A stretch of 64,000 nt of DNA from Arthrobacter sp. QXT-31 (GCF_001969265.1 NZ_CP019304.1:1736001-1800000), one strand, 5' to 3'; counted from the stretch's first letter, positions 1-8,608 are shown. Translations and numbers: made by a program. Notes: generated from the sequence alone by a model not told the origin.

Positions 1-606
1 GTCCGTTTCGTCGTCGCCGTGCAGCAGTGCGATGTCCCGGTGGCCGAGTTCGATCAGGTGCTTGACGGCGGTGGAGGCCGCCGCGTAGTCGTCTATGCCT
101 ATGTAGGCACATTCCTCCACGTGGCCGCCCACCACCACCAGCGGAATGTCGATCTTCTGCAGGTGCTCGAGCTCGTCGCGGGTCAATGCCATACACAGGA
201 CCAGGAGGGCGTCGATCTGCTTGTAGACCATGGTCTTGCTGAAGAGCCGCTCGCGGTGGCTGCCGTGGCCGCCGAGGTTGAAGAGGGAAAGGTTGTACTG
301 CCGGGCGTGCAGTTCACGGTCCGCGCCCTCGATGGCTTTCGAGAAGAACCACCGGCTCACAAACGGGGCCAGCACGCCGATGGTCTTGGTGCGGCCGGTG
401 GCCAGGCCCGACGCCGAGGACGAGGCGACGTAGCCCAGCGCGGTGGCCACCTCGAGGATCCTTTCCCGGGTTGCCGGCGACACGCGCGGCAGGCCGCGCA
501 CGGCGCGGGACACGGTTGCCGTGGAAACACCTGCGGCCGCGGCCACGTCCTCGATGCTGACTCCTGAGTGGCCACCGCGCTGTGCCCTTTCAGTAGTGCG
601 CGCCAC
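1..606 (-). CDS. LacI-family transcriptional regulator (C-terminus cut by window edge)
   Basis: The 202 visible residues begin with a LacI-type helix-turn-helix (SIEDVAAAAGVSTATVSRAV) and continue into a periplasmic-binding-protein-like sensor domain (TIGVLAPFVSRWFF..., then HLIELGHRDIALLHGD). I chose the GTG at 606 because AGAGGA lies just upstream and it places the HTH about 16 residues in, as usual for the family. The C-terminal part of the sensor domain lies outside the window. It follows the sugar ABC importer genes on the same strand, so it probably represses them in response to the imported alpha-glucoside; a LacI-type operator at 4265-4278 fits. The family call is strong; the effector is inferred. 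Confidence 0.93.
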   Translation of the reverse strand, partial: MARTTERAQRGGHSGVSIEDVAAAAGVSTATVSRAVRGLPRVSPATRERILEVATALGYVASSSASGLATGRTKTIGVLAPFVSRWFFSKAIEGADRELHARQYNLSLFNLGGHGSHRERLFSKTMVYKQIDALLVLCMALTRDELEHLQKIDIPLVVVGGHVEECAYIGIDDYAAASTAVKHLIELGHRDIALLHGDDETD

Positions 607-683
607 GATGTCCTCTCTATGTCCTCATGCGGATTTCCGCCATATTCTCCCGGCGGCAAGAATCCATTTTAGTCCGGCCGGAG

Positions 684-947
684 TCACTTGCGGCGGGTGG
701 CCGTGCGGGCGGGGAGGCGCCGGCGGAGCCTGACCATTCCGTACAGTGCAAGCAGTGTGGCCAGCAGCCCCAGCGCCCAGCCGAGGGCGGGCTGCGCCGT
801 CACCTCCATCCAGACGGTGACGACGAGCAGCACCACGGCCCAGAAGCCGAGGAATCCGATGATGATGTCGAAGTCCTCACCCGACCGGGCGCGCTTGGGT
901 GCGGCCCGTTCCGGCTCCCGGTGCTGTGGTGCTGCTCCGTGTGTCAC
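684..947 (-). CDS. small two-helix membrane protein in the sugar importer operon
   Basis: An 87-residue protein with a charged N-terminus (PERAAPKRARSGEDFD) and two hydrophobic helices (about residues 28-48 and 54-72), ending in a basic tail (RLRRRLPARTATRRK). Its ATG overlaps the stop of the upstream permease by 4 bases (ATGA), so it is almost certainly translated with that operon. I do not recognise a family. By position it may be an accessory of the importer, but nothing in the sequence gives a function. Confidence 0.75.
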   Translation of the reverse strand: MTHGAAPQHREPERAAPKRARSGEDFDIIIGFLGFWAVVLLVVTVWMEVTAQPALGWALGLLATLLALYGMVRLRRRLPARTATRRK

Positions 948-1843
948 TTGACGGCGCCCGCCGTCAGGCCAGCCACAATCTTGCGCTGGAACACCAGCAC
1001 CAGGATGACCAGCGGAATGGTGACGATGGTGCCGGCAGCCATGATCGCCGTGTACGGAATCTGCTGCGGCTGCGCTCCGGCGAAGTTGGCGATGGCCACC
1101 GTCACCGGCTGGGTCGCATCGCTGGAGAGCTGGCTGGCGATAAGGAATTCATTCCAGGAGGAGATGAACGCCAGGATCGCCGTGGTGAAAATGGCCGGCG
1201 CGGCAAGGGGCATGATGACCTTGCGGAACGCCTGTCCCTGCGTGCAGCCGTCCACGCGGGCAGATTCCTCCAGCTCCCAGGGCATTTCACGGAAGAAGGA
1301 CGTCATCGTGTAGACGGTCAGCGGCAGGACGAACGAGATGTTCGGGATGATCAGCGCCTGGTAGGTTCCCATCCAGCCGATGTTGGTGAACAGCTGGAAC
1401 AGCGGGGTGATCAGGGCAACGCCGGGGAACATGGAGGCGCCAAGGATGAAGCCGAGGACCATGTACTTGAACCGGAAGTTCAGCCGGGCGAGCGCGTAGG
1501 CCGCGAAAACACCGATCAGCAGCGAGATGGCGGTGACCACCACGCCGATGAAGATGCTGTTCAGCAGGGCCTGGCCGAAGCGGTTGCCGAACGAGGTGTC
1601 AAAGGCCGTGATGAAGTTGTCCAGTGTCACGTGGCTGGGCAGGATCGAGGTGTCGTACGTGAAGCCGACTTCACGGAACGCCACCACGACCATCCAGTAC
1701 GCAGGTGCCAGGCACCAGATCAGGATTACCGCGGCGCTGATATAGGTGCGGGCATGCGCCAGCTTCTCCTTGTTCTGGGCCTTGCGGCGGCCCCTGTCCT
1801 GCGCCTCACGCAGGCTGGTGGCGGAGGATGTCGCGGCGGTCAT
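944..1843 (-). CDS. carbohydrate ABC transporter permease, MalG-like
   Basis: A 299-residue inner-membrane permease of the CUT1 sugar importer class. It has about six membrane helices and the EAA loop that contacts the ATPase (ESARVDGCTQGQAFRKVIMP, about residues 190-209). It overlaps the MalF-like gene by 4 bases upstream and the small membrane protein gene by 4 bases downstream. No ATP-binding subunit is encoded nearby, so a shared MsiK/MalK-type ATPase elsewhere is likely, which is common in actinobacteria. The neighbouring GH13 enzyme suggests maltose, trehalose or isomaltose-type substrates (inference). Confidence 0.95.
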   Translation of the reverse strand: MTAATSSATSLREAQDRGRRKAQNKEKLAHARTYISAAVILIWCLAPAYWMVVVAFREVGFTYDTSILPSHVTLDNFITAFDTSFGNRFGQALLNSIFIGVVVTAISLLIGVFAAYALARLNFRFKYMVLGFILGASMFPGVALITPLFQLFTNIGWMGTYQALIIPNISFVLPLTVYTMTSFFREMPWELEESARVDGCTQGQAFRKVIMPLAAPAIFTTAILAFISSWNEFLIASQLSSDATQPVTVAIANFAGAQPQQIPYTAIMAAGTIVTIPLVILVLVFQRKIVAGLTAGAVK

Positions 1844-2877
1844 TTCTTCCCCTTACCGGTGGCGCCGCTCTGCTCAACAACATTTGCGCCGAGGAAACGG
1901 ACAAAGATGAAAGCGACAATGAAGATGATGATGAAGGTGATGGTGGACAGCGCCGCCGCCGAGTTGAATCCTTGCCTGATCTGGTTGATGACCAGGATGG
2001 ACAACGTGGTGGTGTTGTTCGCGCCGCCCGTCAGGATGTACGGCAGGTCGAACATGCGCAGGGCATCCAGGGTCCGGAACAGGATGGCCACCATCAACGC
2101 GGGCTTGACCAGCGGGAGGGTGATCATCCGGAACCGCTGCCACGCCGACGCACCGTCCACCTTGGCAGCCTCGTAAACCTCGGCCGGGATCATCTGGAGC
2201 CCGGCGAGGATCAGCAGCGCCATGAACGGAGTGGTCTTCCAGGTGTCGGCGATGATGACTGCCCACTTGGCCGGCCACTCGCTTCCGGTCCAGAGGATGC
2301 TCGTGTTGAAGATCTTGTTGGCGATGCCCTGGAAGTCAAAGATGAACAGCCACAGCTGTGCGGTCACCGCGGTGGGAATGGCCCACGGCACCAGCACCGC
2401 AGCACGGACCAGGCTGCGGCCCTTGAACGTCCGGGCCATGATCATCGCCATCCAGAAGCCGAGCACGGTTTCCAGGGTGACGGTGATGATGGTGAAGATG
2501 AACGTGGTGCCGGTGGCGGTCCAGAACTGCGCGCCGAGGGTGCCGGGCGGGCATGCAATGGTGCCGCCGGCGGGGGCGGCACACTGCTGGCCGAGCCAGT
2601 TCACGTAGTTCTGGATGCCCGCGGGTCCGCCGGCCGTGAAGAGGCCTGTGGCAGGGTCCAGGCCGGCGTCCTTCTGGAAGGACATCACGATGGCGCTGAT
2701 GATCGGGTAAACGATGACGACGGCGAGGGCGATGATGGTCGGGGCAAGGAGCCATGCGGCCCACTTTCCCTGGCTCAGGATCTTGTTGTCCTCGCCGACG
2801 CCCTTGGGACCGTGGTGGATCGGGGTGCCGCCCGACGCCGGTGCCTTGACCGGCGTCGAGCCTACTTCGGTAGCCAT
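1840..2877 (-). CDS. carbohydrate ABC transporter permease, MalF-like
   Basis: A CUT1 permease of about 345 residues with a cytoplasmic N-terminal extension, then about six membrane helices and an EAA loop (EAAKVDGASAWQRFRMITLP). I chose the ATG at 2877, 7 bases after the stop of the binding-protein gene. A GTG at 2898 would extend it by seven residues and overlap that gene by 14 bases. It pairs with the MalG-like subunit to form the translocation channel. The large loop after the first helix contains a short Cys/Pro/Gly-rich stretch (QQCAAPAGGTIACPPG) that may be disulfide-linked outside the membrane (inference). Confidence 0.94.
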   Translation of the reverse strand: MATEVGSTPVKAPASGGTPIHHGPKGVGEDNKILSQGKWAAWLLAPTIIALAVVIVYPIISAIVMSFQKDAGLDPATGLFTAGGPAGIQNYVNWLGQQCAAPAGGTIACPPGTLGAQFWTATGTTFIFTIITVTLETVLGFWMAMIMARTFKGRSLVRAAVLVPWAIPTAVTAQLWLFIFDFQGIANKIFNTSILWTGSEWPAKWAVIIADTWKTTPFMALLILAGLQMIPAEVYEAAKVDGASAWQRFRMITLPLVKPALMVAILFRTLDALRMFDLPYILTGGANNTTTLSILVINQIRQGFNSAAALSTITFIIIFIVAFIFVRFLGANVVEQSGATGKGKK

Positions 2878-2884
2878 GGCTGAA

Positions 2885-4177
2885 CTACGATCCTGCACCG
2901 GCGGTCTCGATGGACTTCTGCATATCAGACAGCGCCTGATCCACAGACTTGTCGCCCTTCAGGGCAGCGTACGAGTTCTCCTGGATCGCCTGGGTGACGG
3001 CCGGGTAGAACGGGGTTACCGGCCGCGGCACGGCGTTTTCGATGGAGGTCTTCAGGACCGGCAGGTACGGAAGCTTCTTCACCAGTGCGGCGTCGTCATA
3101 CAGGCTCGTGAGGACCGGAGCGAGCGAACCCTGGGTGGCGTAGAAGCGCTGGGTCTCCTCGGAGGTGATGAACTTCAGGAAGTCCAGGGCCGTTGCCTTG
3201 TTCTCGGAATAGACGCTCACGCCGACGTTGTGCCCGCCGAGGGAGGAAGCACCGGGCCCGTCCTTGCCGGGAAGTGCAGCCATGCCCAGCTTGTCCTTGA
3301 CCTTCGACGAACCTTCCGTGACGGCCAGGTTGTAGACGTACGGCCAGTTGCGGTGGAACAGCAGGTTACCGGACTGGAAGGCGCGGCGGCTCTCCTCTTC
3401 CTGGTAAGTGATCGCTTCCTTCGGGATGCTGCCATCCTTGAAAGCGTCAACGAGGTTGGACAGGCCTTCCTTGGCCTCAGGCGTGTTCAGGCTCGGCTTT
3501 CCGTCCTTGTCCAGCACGGACCCGCCCGCGGAGTTGATGGCCTCGGAGGCATTGACCGTGAGGCCCTCATACTGCTTGAACTGGCCGGAGTAGCAGCCGA
3601 TGTTGTTCTTCTTGGCGATGTCGCACATCTGCATCATCTCGTCCCAGGTCTTGGGCGGAGTGGGAACGAGGTCCTTGCGGTAGTAGAGGATGCCGCCGTC
3701 GGAGTTCTGGGGTGCTGCGTACAGGGTGTCCTTGTAGGAAGCGCCGGCCACCGTGGACGGCAGCATCGCTGAAGTATCGATTGCCATCTTGTCCTTGAGC
3801 GGCTGGAGCCAGCCCTTCGCCGCGAACTCGGCGGTCCACACGAGGTCAACGGACATGACGTCGTAGCCGGCGTCCTTGGCCTGGAAGTGCTGCACGAGGT
3901 CATCGTGCTGCTGGTCTGCCTGGTCCGTCTGCTCCTTGAAGGTCACCTTCTCGTTCGGGTGCGCGGCGTTCCACTTTTCCACCAGCGGACGGACGACGTT
4001 GCTGTTGTCCTTGCCCTGGACGTAGGTGATGGGACCGCGGCCATCCAGGTTGTTGGCAGCATCGCCGCCGCCGGCACCGCCGCCCGTGGTGCCGCCCCCG
4101 CCGCCGCCACAGGCGGACAGTGTCAGGGCAAGCACGCCGGCGGTCGCGACCGGAAGTAAGAACTTTGGCGTTTTCAT
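2885..4177 (-). CDS. sugar ABC transporter substrate-binding lipoprotein
   Basis: A 430-residue extracellular solute-binding protein (SBP family 1). The signal peptide ends in a lipobox, LTLSAC, so Cys23 should be lipidated and anchor the protein outside the membrane; a Gly-rich linker follows. The body has the usual SBP1 layout (VDLVWTAEFAAKGWLQPL, then GILYYRKDLVPTPPKTWDEM). It is the first gene of the minus-strand importer operon, ahead of the two permeases, and is divergent from the GH13 gene. The sugar is inferred from that enzyme to be an alpha-glucoside. Confidence 0.95.
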   Translation of the reverse strand: MKTPKFLLPVATAGVLALTLSACGGGGGGTTGGGAGGGDAANNLDGRGPITYVQGKDNSNVVRPLVEKWNAAHPNEKVTFKEQTDQADQQHDDLVQHFQAKDAGYDVMSVDLVWTAEFAAKGWLQPLKDKMAIDTSAMLPSTVAGASYKDTLYAAPQNSDGGILYYRKDLVPTPPKTWDEMMQMCDIAKKNNIGCYSGQFKQYEGLTVNASEAINSAGGSVLDKDGKPSLNTPEAKEGLSNLVDAFKDGSIPKEAITYQEEESRRAFQSGNLLFHRNWPYVYNLAVTEGSSKVKDKLGMAALPGKDGPGASSLGGHNVGVSVYSENKATALDFLKFITSEETQRFYATQGSLAPVLTSLYDDAALVKKLPYLPVLKTSIENAVPRPVTPFYPAVTQAIQENSYAALKGDKSVDQALSDMQKSIETAGAGS

Positions 4178-4264
4178 GGGCTGGAGACTCCTCGCTGAGT
4201 GACATGGAAATCAATCGTGCGGTTGATGTGGTGACTGTCACACTAGTAACGTTGCCCGAAGATA

Positions 4265-4278
4265 TGCAAGCGTTTACA
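4265..4278. promoter_or_regulatory. LacI-type operator between importer and alpha-glucosidase
   Basis: TGCAAGCGTTTACA is a near-perfect LacI/GalR-family dyad with the usual central CG. It lies 87 bases upstream of the binding-protein start and 26 bases upstream of the GH13 start, so one repressor could control both divergent units. The LacI-family gene at the left edge is the natural candidate (inference). Confidence 0.75.
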
Positions 4279-4303
4279 CAGAATTGTTACCGGAGAGGCA
4301 ACC

Positions 4304-6181
4304 ATGACCCATCGCCCGATCAGCACACCGGCTTCCGAGACAGCAACGTGGTGGGCCAACGCCGTTGTCTACCAGATCTATCCGCGCTCCTTCTCTGACG
4401 GGAACGGTGACGGCATGGGTGACCTGCCCGGCATCACCGCACGCCTGCCCTACCTGCAGCAGCTCGGGGTCGATGCGGTCTGGCTTTCGCCGTTCTACAA
4501 ATCCCCGCAGGCCGACGGCGGATATGACGTCGCCGATTACCGGCAGGTGGATCCGGCCTTCGGCACGCTCGCGGATTTCGACGCCATGCTGGACGAAGCC
4601 CACAGCCGCGGCCTGAAGGTGATCGTCGACCTGGTGCCCAACCACACCTCCGATGAACACGTGTGGTTCCGGGAAGCCCTTGCGGCGGAACCCGGCTCGG
4701 CCGCCAGGGAGCGCTACATCTTCCGGCCGGGGAAGGACGAGGTTGCCGGCTCCGGCGACGGAAACATCGCCCCCAACAACTGGAAGTCCATCTTTGGCGG
4801 GCCGGCCTGGACGCGGACCACGAATGCCGACGGCACGCCCGGGGACTGGTACCTGCACCTGTTCGACACGAAGCAGCCGGACCTCAACTGGGAAAACCCG
4901 GAGGTCTGGGAGGAGATGCGTTCCGTGCTCCGCTTCTGGCTGGACCGGGGTGTGGACGGCTTCCGGGTGGACGTGGCCCACGGCATGGTGAAGGAAGCCG
5001 GCCTTCCGGACTGGGAGGGCGTTGCGGCCATGGTGGAAGGTTCCGCTGAAGCAGCCCATTTGACGGATCCTCCGGGCGCGCACGGAGAGGCCGTTGAACC
5101 GCATACGGCGCACGTGTCCCCGGCCCCTGTGTCCCAGTCCACGCTGTCCCCGGCCCCTGACTCCGGTGGCGCCGGGCACGAGCCCGTATCGCCGCTGTAT
5201 CCGCCGTCGCCCTTCTTCGACCAGGACGGCGTCCACGACATCTACCGGGACTGGAACCGGGTCCTGGCCGGGTACGACGGCGACCGCATGCTGGTTGCGG
5301 AGGCCTGGGTTGAACCGGCTGAGCGGCTGGCGCGGTACATCCGTCCGGACGAGATGCAGCAGGCCTTCAACTTCGACTTCCTCCTGGCCGGCTGGGACGC
5401 GCAGCGGATGGCCGTGGCCATCGAGGATTCCCTTGAGGCGGCCGCATCCGTCGGTGCGCCGTCCACCTGGGTCTTGAGCAACCACGACACGGTGCGCCAT
5501 CCGACCCGCTTCGGATTGCAGGACCCCACCACCTTCCCGAAGGGCATTGCCGCGGAGGACGAGCAGCCGGATGCCGCACTCGGACTGGCCCGTGCAAGGG
5601 CGGCCACGCTTGTGTCCCTCGCCCTCCCCGGCTCCGCCTACATCTACCAGGGCGAAGAGCTTGGCCTGCCTGAGCACACCTCGTTGCCGGCAGAGGCCCG
5701 CCAGGACCCGTCATTCTTCCGGACCAACGGCATCGAGCGGGGCCGCGACGGCTGCCGGGTGCCGCTGCCGTGGAAATCCGCGGCCCCCGGCTACGGCTTC
5801 GCAGCGTCCTCCGCGGTGCCGGCCCCGGCCGCCCCATGGCTGCCCCAGCCCGAGGTGTTCGGGGATCTCGCTGCGGACCGGCAGGAAGGGGTCAAGGGCT
5901 CGACGCTGGAGCTGTACCGCTCCGCGCTCACGGCGCGGCGGAGCCACGGACTGGGATCCGGAACATTCTGCTGGGCGGACAACCACGACCCCGAACGGGG
6001 CGTACTGGCCTTTCACAACCGCGATGTCCTGGTGGTCGCCAACACGGGCGCGGAGCCGACGCCGGTCCCCGACGGTTACCGGGTGGCGCTGTCAAGCGCT
6101 GAAGAACGGCCTGCCGGGGAACCTGGTGGCGGCGAGGCAGTGGTTGCCCCCAACAGCACGGCGTACCTGGTGGCCGGCTAA
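4304..6181 (+). CDS. GH13 alpha-glucosidase / oligo-1,6-glucosidase-like enzyme
   Basis: A 625-residue cytoplasmic glycoside hydrolase of the alpha-amylase family, expected to hydrolyse imported alpha-glucosides to glucose. The N-terminus has the family start (WWANAVVYQIYPRSF). The catalytic triad is visible: nucleophile D223 (GFRVDVAHG), acid/base E333 (LVAEAW) and stabiliser D395 (SNHDTVRH). A good RBS (GGAGAGG) precedes the ATG. Between about residues 258 and 305 there is a Pro/Ser/Ala-rich insertion with the repeated phrase LSPAPDS/VSPAPVS, unlike the rest of the barrel. Divergent from the importer and probably co-regulated through the operator at 4265. Bond preference (1,4, 1,6 or 1,1) cannot be fixed from sequence alone. 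Confidence 0.93.
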   Translation: MTHRPISTPASETATWWANAVVYQIYPRSFSDGNGDGMGDLPGITARLPYLQQLGVDAVWLSPFYKSPQADGGYDVADYRQVDPAFGTLADFDAMLDEAHSRGLKVIVDLVPNHTSDEHVWFREALAAEPGSAARERYIFRPGKDEVAGSGDGNIAPNNWKSIFGGPAWTRTTNADGTPGDWYLHLFDTKQPDLNWENPEVWEEMRSVLRFWLDRGVDGFRVDVAHGMVKEAGLPDWEGVAAMVEGSAEAAHLTDPPGAHGEAVEPHTAHVSPAPVSQSTLSPAPDSGGAGHEPVSPLYPPSPFFDQDGVHDIYRDWNRVLAGYDGDRMLVAEAWVEPAERLARYIRPDEMQQAFNFDFLLAGWDAQRMAVAIEDSLEAAASVGAPSTWVLSNHDTVRHPTRFGLQDPTTFPKGIAAEDEQPDAALGLARARAATLVSLALPGSAYIYQGEELGLPEHTSLPAEARQDPSFFRTNGIERGRDGCRVPLPWKSAAPGYGFAASSAVPAPAAPWLPQPEVFGDLAADRQEGVKGSTLELYRSALTARRSHGLGSGTFCWADNHDPERGVLAFHNRDVLVVANTGAEPTPVPDGYRVALSSAEERPAGEPGGGEAVVAPNSTAYLVAG

Positions 6182-6205
6182 CGCAGCCCAGGCCAATGGA
6201 CCCGG

Positions 6206-6817
6206 CTAGCGGACCCGCTCAGCACGGCTGAAGCGGGTCCGCGCGCCTGCCGCGATGTGCACCAGGACCGGCGTCCGCTGGCCCACGACGGCACTCAGTG
6301 CGTCAACGAGGTCGGCCGCTTCGGCGGCGACAGCCTGCGGAGAAACACCGGGCCGCGGGTGCAGCCGGAGCTTCAGCGCCGGCTGGCCCTTGACGTCGTA
6401 GATTGCCACCGTGGCTCCGGCGAGGTCGGGACGGTCGGCCAGTGCGTTCTTCAGTGCCTGCTCGGCCACTCCCCCGCCGATCCGGATGTCGCCGGGAACC
6501 CCGCCGGGATCCTCCGCTGCCAGCAGGAGGTCGGTGCGGCCCTTGCCCTGCTGGGCGATCCAGGCAACCATGAGGCCGATCAGCAGCACCACGGCCAGGG
6601 CAAGCACGATCCACAGCCAGCTACCCTGCCGGCCGGGGAACTGCGTGCCTTCGAAGACCCCTGTCACGGTCTCCGAAACCCCTCTGGACCAGGAGTGCCA
6701 CCACGCGGCGACAGCGGGGACGGCAGCCAGAAGCATCAGCAGCACGCCGATCACCAGGAGTTTGAAGCCCAGGATACCGAGGAGGATCCGGTTGAGAAGC
6801 CTGGGTGTGCCGGTCAT
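6206..6817 (-). CDS. AmaP-like membrane anchor of Asp23 proteins
   Basis: A 203-residue protein with two N-terminal membrane helices (about residues 12-38 and 66-88) separated by a short extracellular loop, then a soluble domain of about 110 residues. This layout matches the alkaline-shock membrane anchor AmaP found next to Asp23 genes. It is the last gene of a five-gene minus-strand operon and overlaps the gene upstream by 4 bases. It probably tethers Asp23-type proteins to the membrane. Its final codons form a hairpin (6209-6242) shared with the end of the convergent GH13 gene. Confidence 0.8.
   Translation of the reverse strand: MTGTPRLLNRILLGILGFKLLVIGVLLMLLAAVPAVAAWWHSWSRGVSETVTGVFEGTQFPGRQGSWLWIVLALAVVLLIGLMVAWIAQQGKGRTDLLLAAEDPGGVPGDIRIGGGVAEQALKNALADRPDLAGATVAIYDVKGQPALKLRLHPRPGVSPQAVAAEAADLVDALSAVVGQRTPVLVHIAAGARTRFSRAERVR
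6209..6242. terminator. hairpin inside the 3' coding end of the AmaP-like gene
   Basis: Arms GCGGACCCGCT (6209-6219) and AGCGGGTCCGC (6232-6242) are perfectly complementary over 11 bp with a 12-base loop. It lies between the convergent GH13 and AmaP-like genes and could stop transcription from either side, although no clear U-run follows. Confidence 0.55.
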
Positions 6818-7464
6818 GCGCCCACCACCCCGGAGGTGGACAGGTTGACGGTCACCTGCGGCATGGGCGTGGGTCCCATCGCCTGCAGTTCGTCCTCCAC
6901 TGCCTGCAGGATGGCATTTTCGCTGACCGGACTGCCGGAGGTGGGACGGACATTCACCACCACCTGTCGCTGGGAGACCACCACCATGACCTGTTCCTGC
7001 GTGACGTTGGCCGCGATGCGGGCGCTCCGGGCGAGTGCCGCGGCGATGACTTCGTCATCAACAACCACGGCAATCCGCCGGTTATCCAGCAGATGCCTGG
7101 CCCTGCGCCCGGGCAGGACCGCACTCAGGAAAAAGAACAGGCCTGCTGCCGCAATGACGGCACCGGCGGCTCCGAGCAGCAGCGGCGGCACGCCCGCCGG
7201 GAGCGCCGTGATCCGTTCCGCAGCCGTCTGCGGATCGATGAGCCAGGGCGGCTGGCCGATGGCGCGCACGGCAAATTCCAGGAGCGCGTAAAGGCAGAGC
7301 GCGATCACCAGGGCTCCGGCGATGACTGCCGCGACGGCACGTGAGGAATGCGTCTCCCGGTGCAGGACGCGCCTCATGTCAATGGAGGCGGCGTGCGCTG
7401 CGGCGGAGCCGCCCTGTACCGGCTCCCCGCCGGCCTCGTGGTGCTGTTCGACGACGGAACTCAC
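6814..7464 (-). CDS. DUF6286-like membrane protein of the Asp23 operon
   Basis: A 216-residue protein with a His/Ala-rich cytoplasmic N-terminus, two membrane helices (about residues 40-62 and 92-116), a conserved W after the first helix (AIGQPPWLIDPQ) and a C-terminal Asp23-like alpha/beta domain (VAVVVDDEVIAAALARSARI...). This arrangement is typical of the DUF6286 proteins in actinobacterial Asp23 operons. It overlaps both flanking genes by 4 bases. A role in envelope stress is inferred from the operon. Confidence 0.78.
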   Translation of the reverse strand: MSSVVEQHHEAGGEPVQGGSAAAHAASIDMRRVLHRETHSSRAVAAVIAGALVIALCLYALLEFAVRAIGQPPWLIDPQTAAERITALPAGVPPLLLGAAGAVIAAAGLFFFLSAVLPGRRARHLLDNRRIAVVVDDEVIAAALARSARIAANVTQEQVMVVVSQRQVVVNVRPTSGSPVSENAILQAVEDELQAMGPTPMPQVTVNLSTSGVVGA

Positions 7465-7880
7465 TGCACCCTGCCCCCTTCCGTGACGTGCGCCCCGCTG
7501 ATGCGGATGTCCACCCTGCTCAACCTTGCACCGCTGAGCTCGGTGACCTTGGTGAGGATGTCCGTCCTGGCGTGCACGGTCCTTTCCCAGATGGAGCCGC
7601 CCAGGACCTGGATGCGTCCCGGGTCGCGGAGGACGGCGGAAAGGCTGGGGACCCTGATGGGGGCGACGAGCGACAGGGCCAGCAGGCCGTCGTCGTCCGC
7701 CCAGTCAGCCCGCACGTCATGGGCGTGGATGCCCAGGGCCTCGGCCGCGGCAGCTTTGGCCAGGCTGGTGAGCGCCTGCGTGCTGATCCTGTTGTGGCCG
7801 CTGTACTGGCGGCTGGGCGTGGGTAATTCGGCTGCCTGGCTCATGTCGGCTGCACCGTTCATGCGGGCTGCACCGTTCAT
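7461..7880 (-). CDS. Asp23/Gls24-like small protein, start ambiguous
   Basis: A protein of up to 139 residues with a soluble alpha/beta domain (ISTQALTSLAKAAAAEALGI... VSLVAPIRVP...). It resembles a divergent Asp23/Gls24 domain and has no membrane helix. The 5' end carries three 18-base tandem units, each starting with ATG (7880, 7862, 7844), so the N-terminus reads MNGAARMNGAADMSQAAE. The first ATG overlaps the stop of the upstream gene by 4 bases and is preferred for coupling; the third may be the ancestral start. Fourth gene of the operon. Confidence 0.75.
   Translation of the reverse strand: MNGAARMNGAADMSQAAELPTPSRQYSGHNRISTQALTSLAKAAAAEALGIHAHDVRADWADDDGLLALSLVAPIRVPSLSAVLRDPGRIQVLGGSIWERTVHARTDILTKVTELSGARLSRVDIRISGAHVTEGGRVQ
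7827..7880 (-). repeat. three 18-bp tandem units, each carrying a start codon
   Basis: On the minus strand the units at 7880-7863, 7862-7845 and 7844-7827 all begin with ATGA and contain GCAGCC at the same place. The first two differ only in their last three bases. The duplication multiplies possible initiation codons. Confidence 0.85.
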
Positions 7881-8068
7881 GAGGACGAGCGCCGGCCGCT
7901 GATGGCATCAATGACGCTGCGCAGGTCCAGTTTCCCTTCTGCGGCGCGGCCGAGGAGCGCACCGATACCCATGAACAGCAAGGAAATCAGGAAGCCCCAG
8001 AGGCCGAACTGTAGTGACATGAACGCCACAAAGGCGCCGACTGCGATTCCAACCACCGTGGGGCTCAC
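7877..8068 (-). CDS. DUF2273-like small membrane protein
   Basis: A 63-residue protein, mostly two adjacent hydrophobic helices (about residues 3-20 and 22-42), followed by GRAAEGKLDLRSVIDAISGR. Small two-helix proteins of this type (DUF2273) sit beside Asp23 genes in many Gram-positives. It overlaps the genes on both sides by 4 bases. Probably a membrane partner of the Asp23 proteins. Confidence 0.75.
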   Translation of the reverse strand: MSPTVVGIAVGAFVAFMSLQFGLWGFLISLLFMGIGALLGRAAEGKLDLRSVIDAISGRRSSS

Positions 8069-8523
8069 AGGACCGCCTCCCGCTCAGAGACCGCGGCGGG
8101 CGCACCGGTCGGCTTCACCGGCGGTGCGATGTAGACGTCGTTGATCTCGACGTTCACCTCGATGACCTGCAGGCCCACCAGTTTCTCGACCGCCGAATAA
8201 ACGCTGGCCCGTACCTGGTTGGCCAGGGCATGCAGTGGGGTGCCGTAGACGGCCACAAGGGTTATGTCTACTGCCACCTGGGTCTCGCCGACCTCGGCGT
8301 GCACGCCGGCGGCATGATCGGAGCTGCCGACCGCGTCCCGAATGGCACCGAGCGCCCGTGAGGAGCCGGTGCCCAGGGAGTACACACCGGGCACGGCCCG
8401 GGCCGCGATCCCGGCAACTTTGGCCACGGCGGTCTCGGAGATGACGGTCCGCCCGCCGGCTGCGGCCGGCGTCAGGGCAGGGTCCGCGCGAACGGCGGCG
8501 GTTTGTGGATTCTGGTATTCCAT
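8065..8523 (-). CDS. Asp23/Gls24-family envelope stress protein
   Basis: A protein of about 152 residues carrying the clear Asp23 pattern: GRTVISETAVAKVAGIAAR, GVYSL, then HAEVGETQVAVDITLVAVYG and VEVNVEINDVYIAP. I start it at the ATG at 8523 (MEYQNPQ) because AGAAGGGGAG lies upstream; an earlier start at 8571 lacks this support. First gene of the five-gene operon. Asp23-family proteins accumulate at the membrane under cell-wall or alkaline stress; the AmaP-like gene downstream would supply the anchor. Confidence 0.92.
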   Translation of the reverse strand: MEYQNPQTAAVRADPALTPAAAGGRTVISETAVAKVAGIAARAVPGVYSLGTGSSRALGAIRDAVGSSDHAAGVHAEVGETQVAVDITLVAVYGTPLHALANQVRASVYSAVEKLVGLQVIEVNVEINDVYIAPPVKPTGAPAAVSEREAVL

Positions 8524-8578
8524 CAGCACTCCCCTTCTGTTGAACACAACCCTATCCCTTAGGCCGGACAACGTCAGG

Positions 8579-8608
8579 GGCCCCCGCCGCAGCCCGCACC
8601 CGGGGGCC
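8579..8608. terminator. GC-rich hairpin downstream of the lipoprotein gene
   Basis: GGCCCCCG (8579-8586) pairs with CGGGGGCC (8601-8608) across a 14-base loop. It lies 37 bases past the stop of the minus-strand lipoprotein gene. There is no U-run, so it is a weak terminator candidate that could also affect the Asp23 operon leader. Confidence 0.4.
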
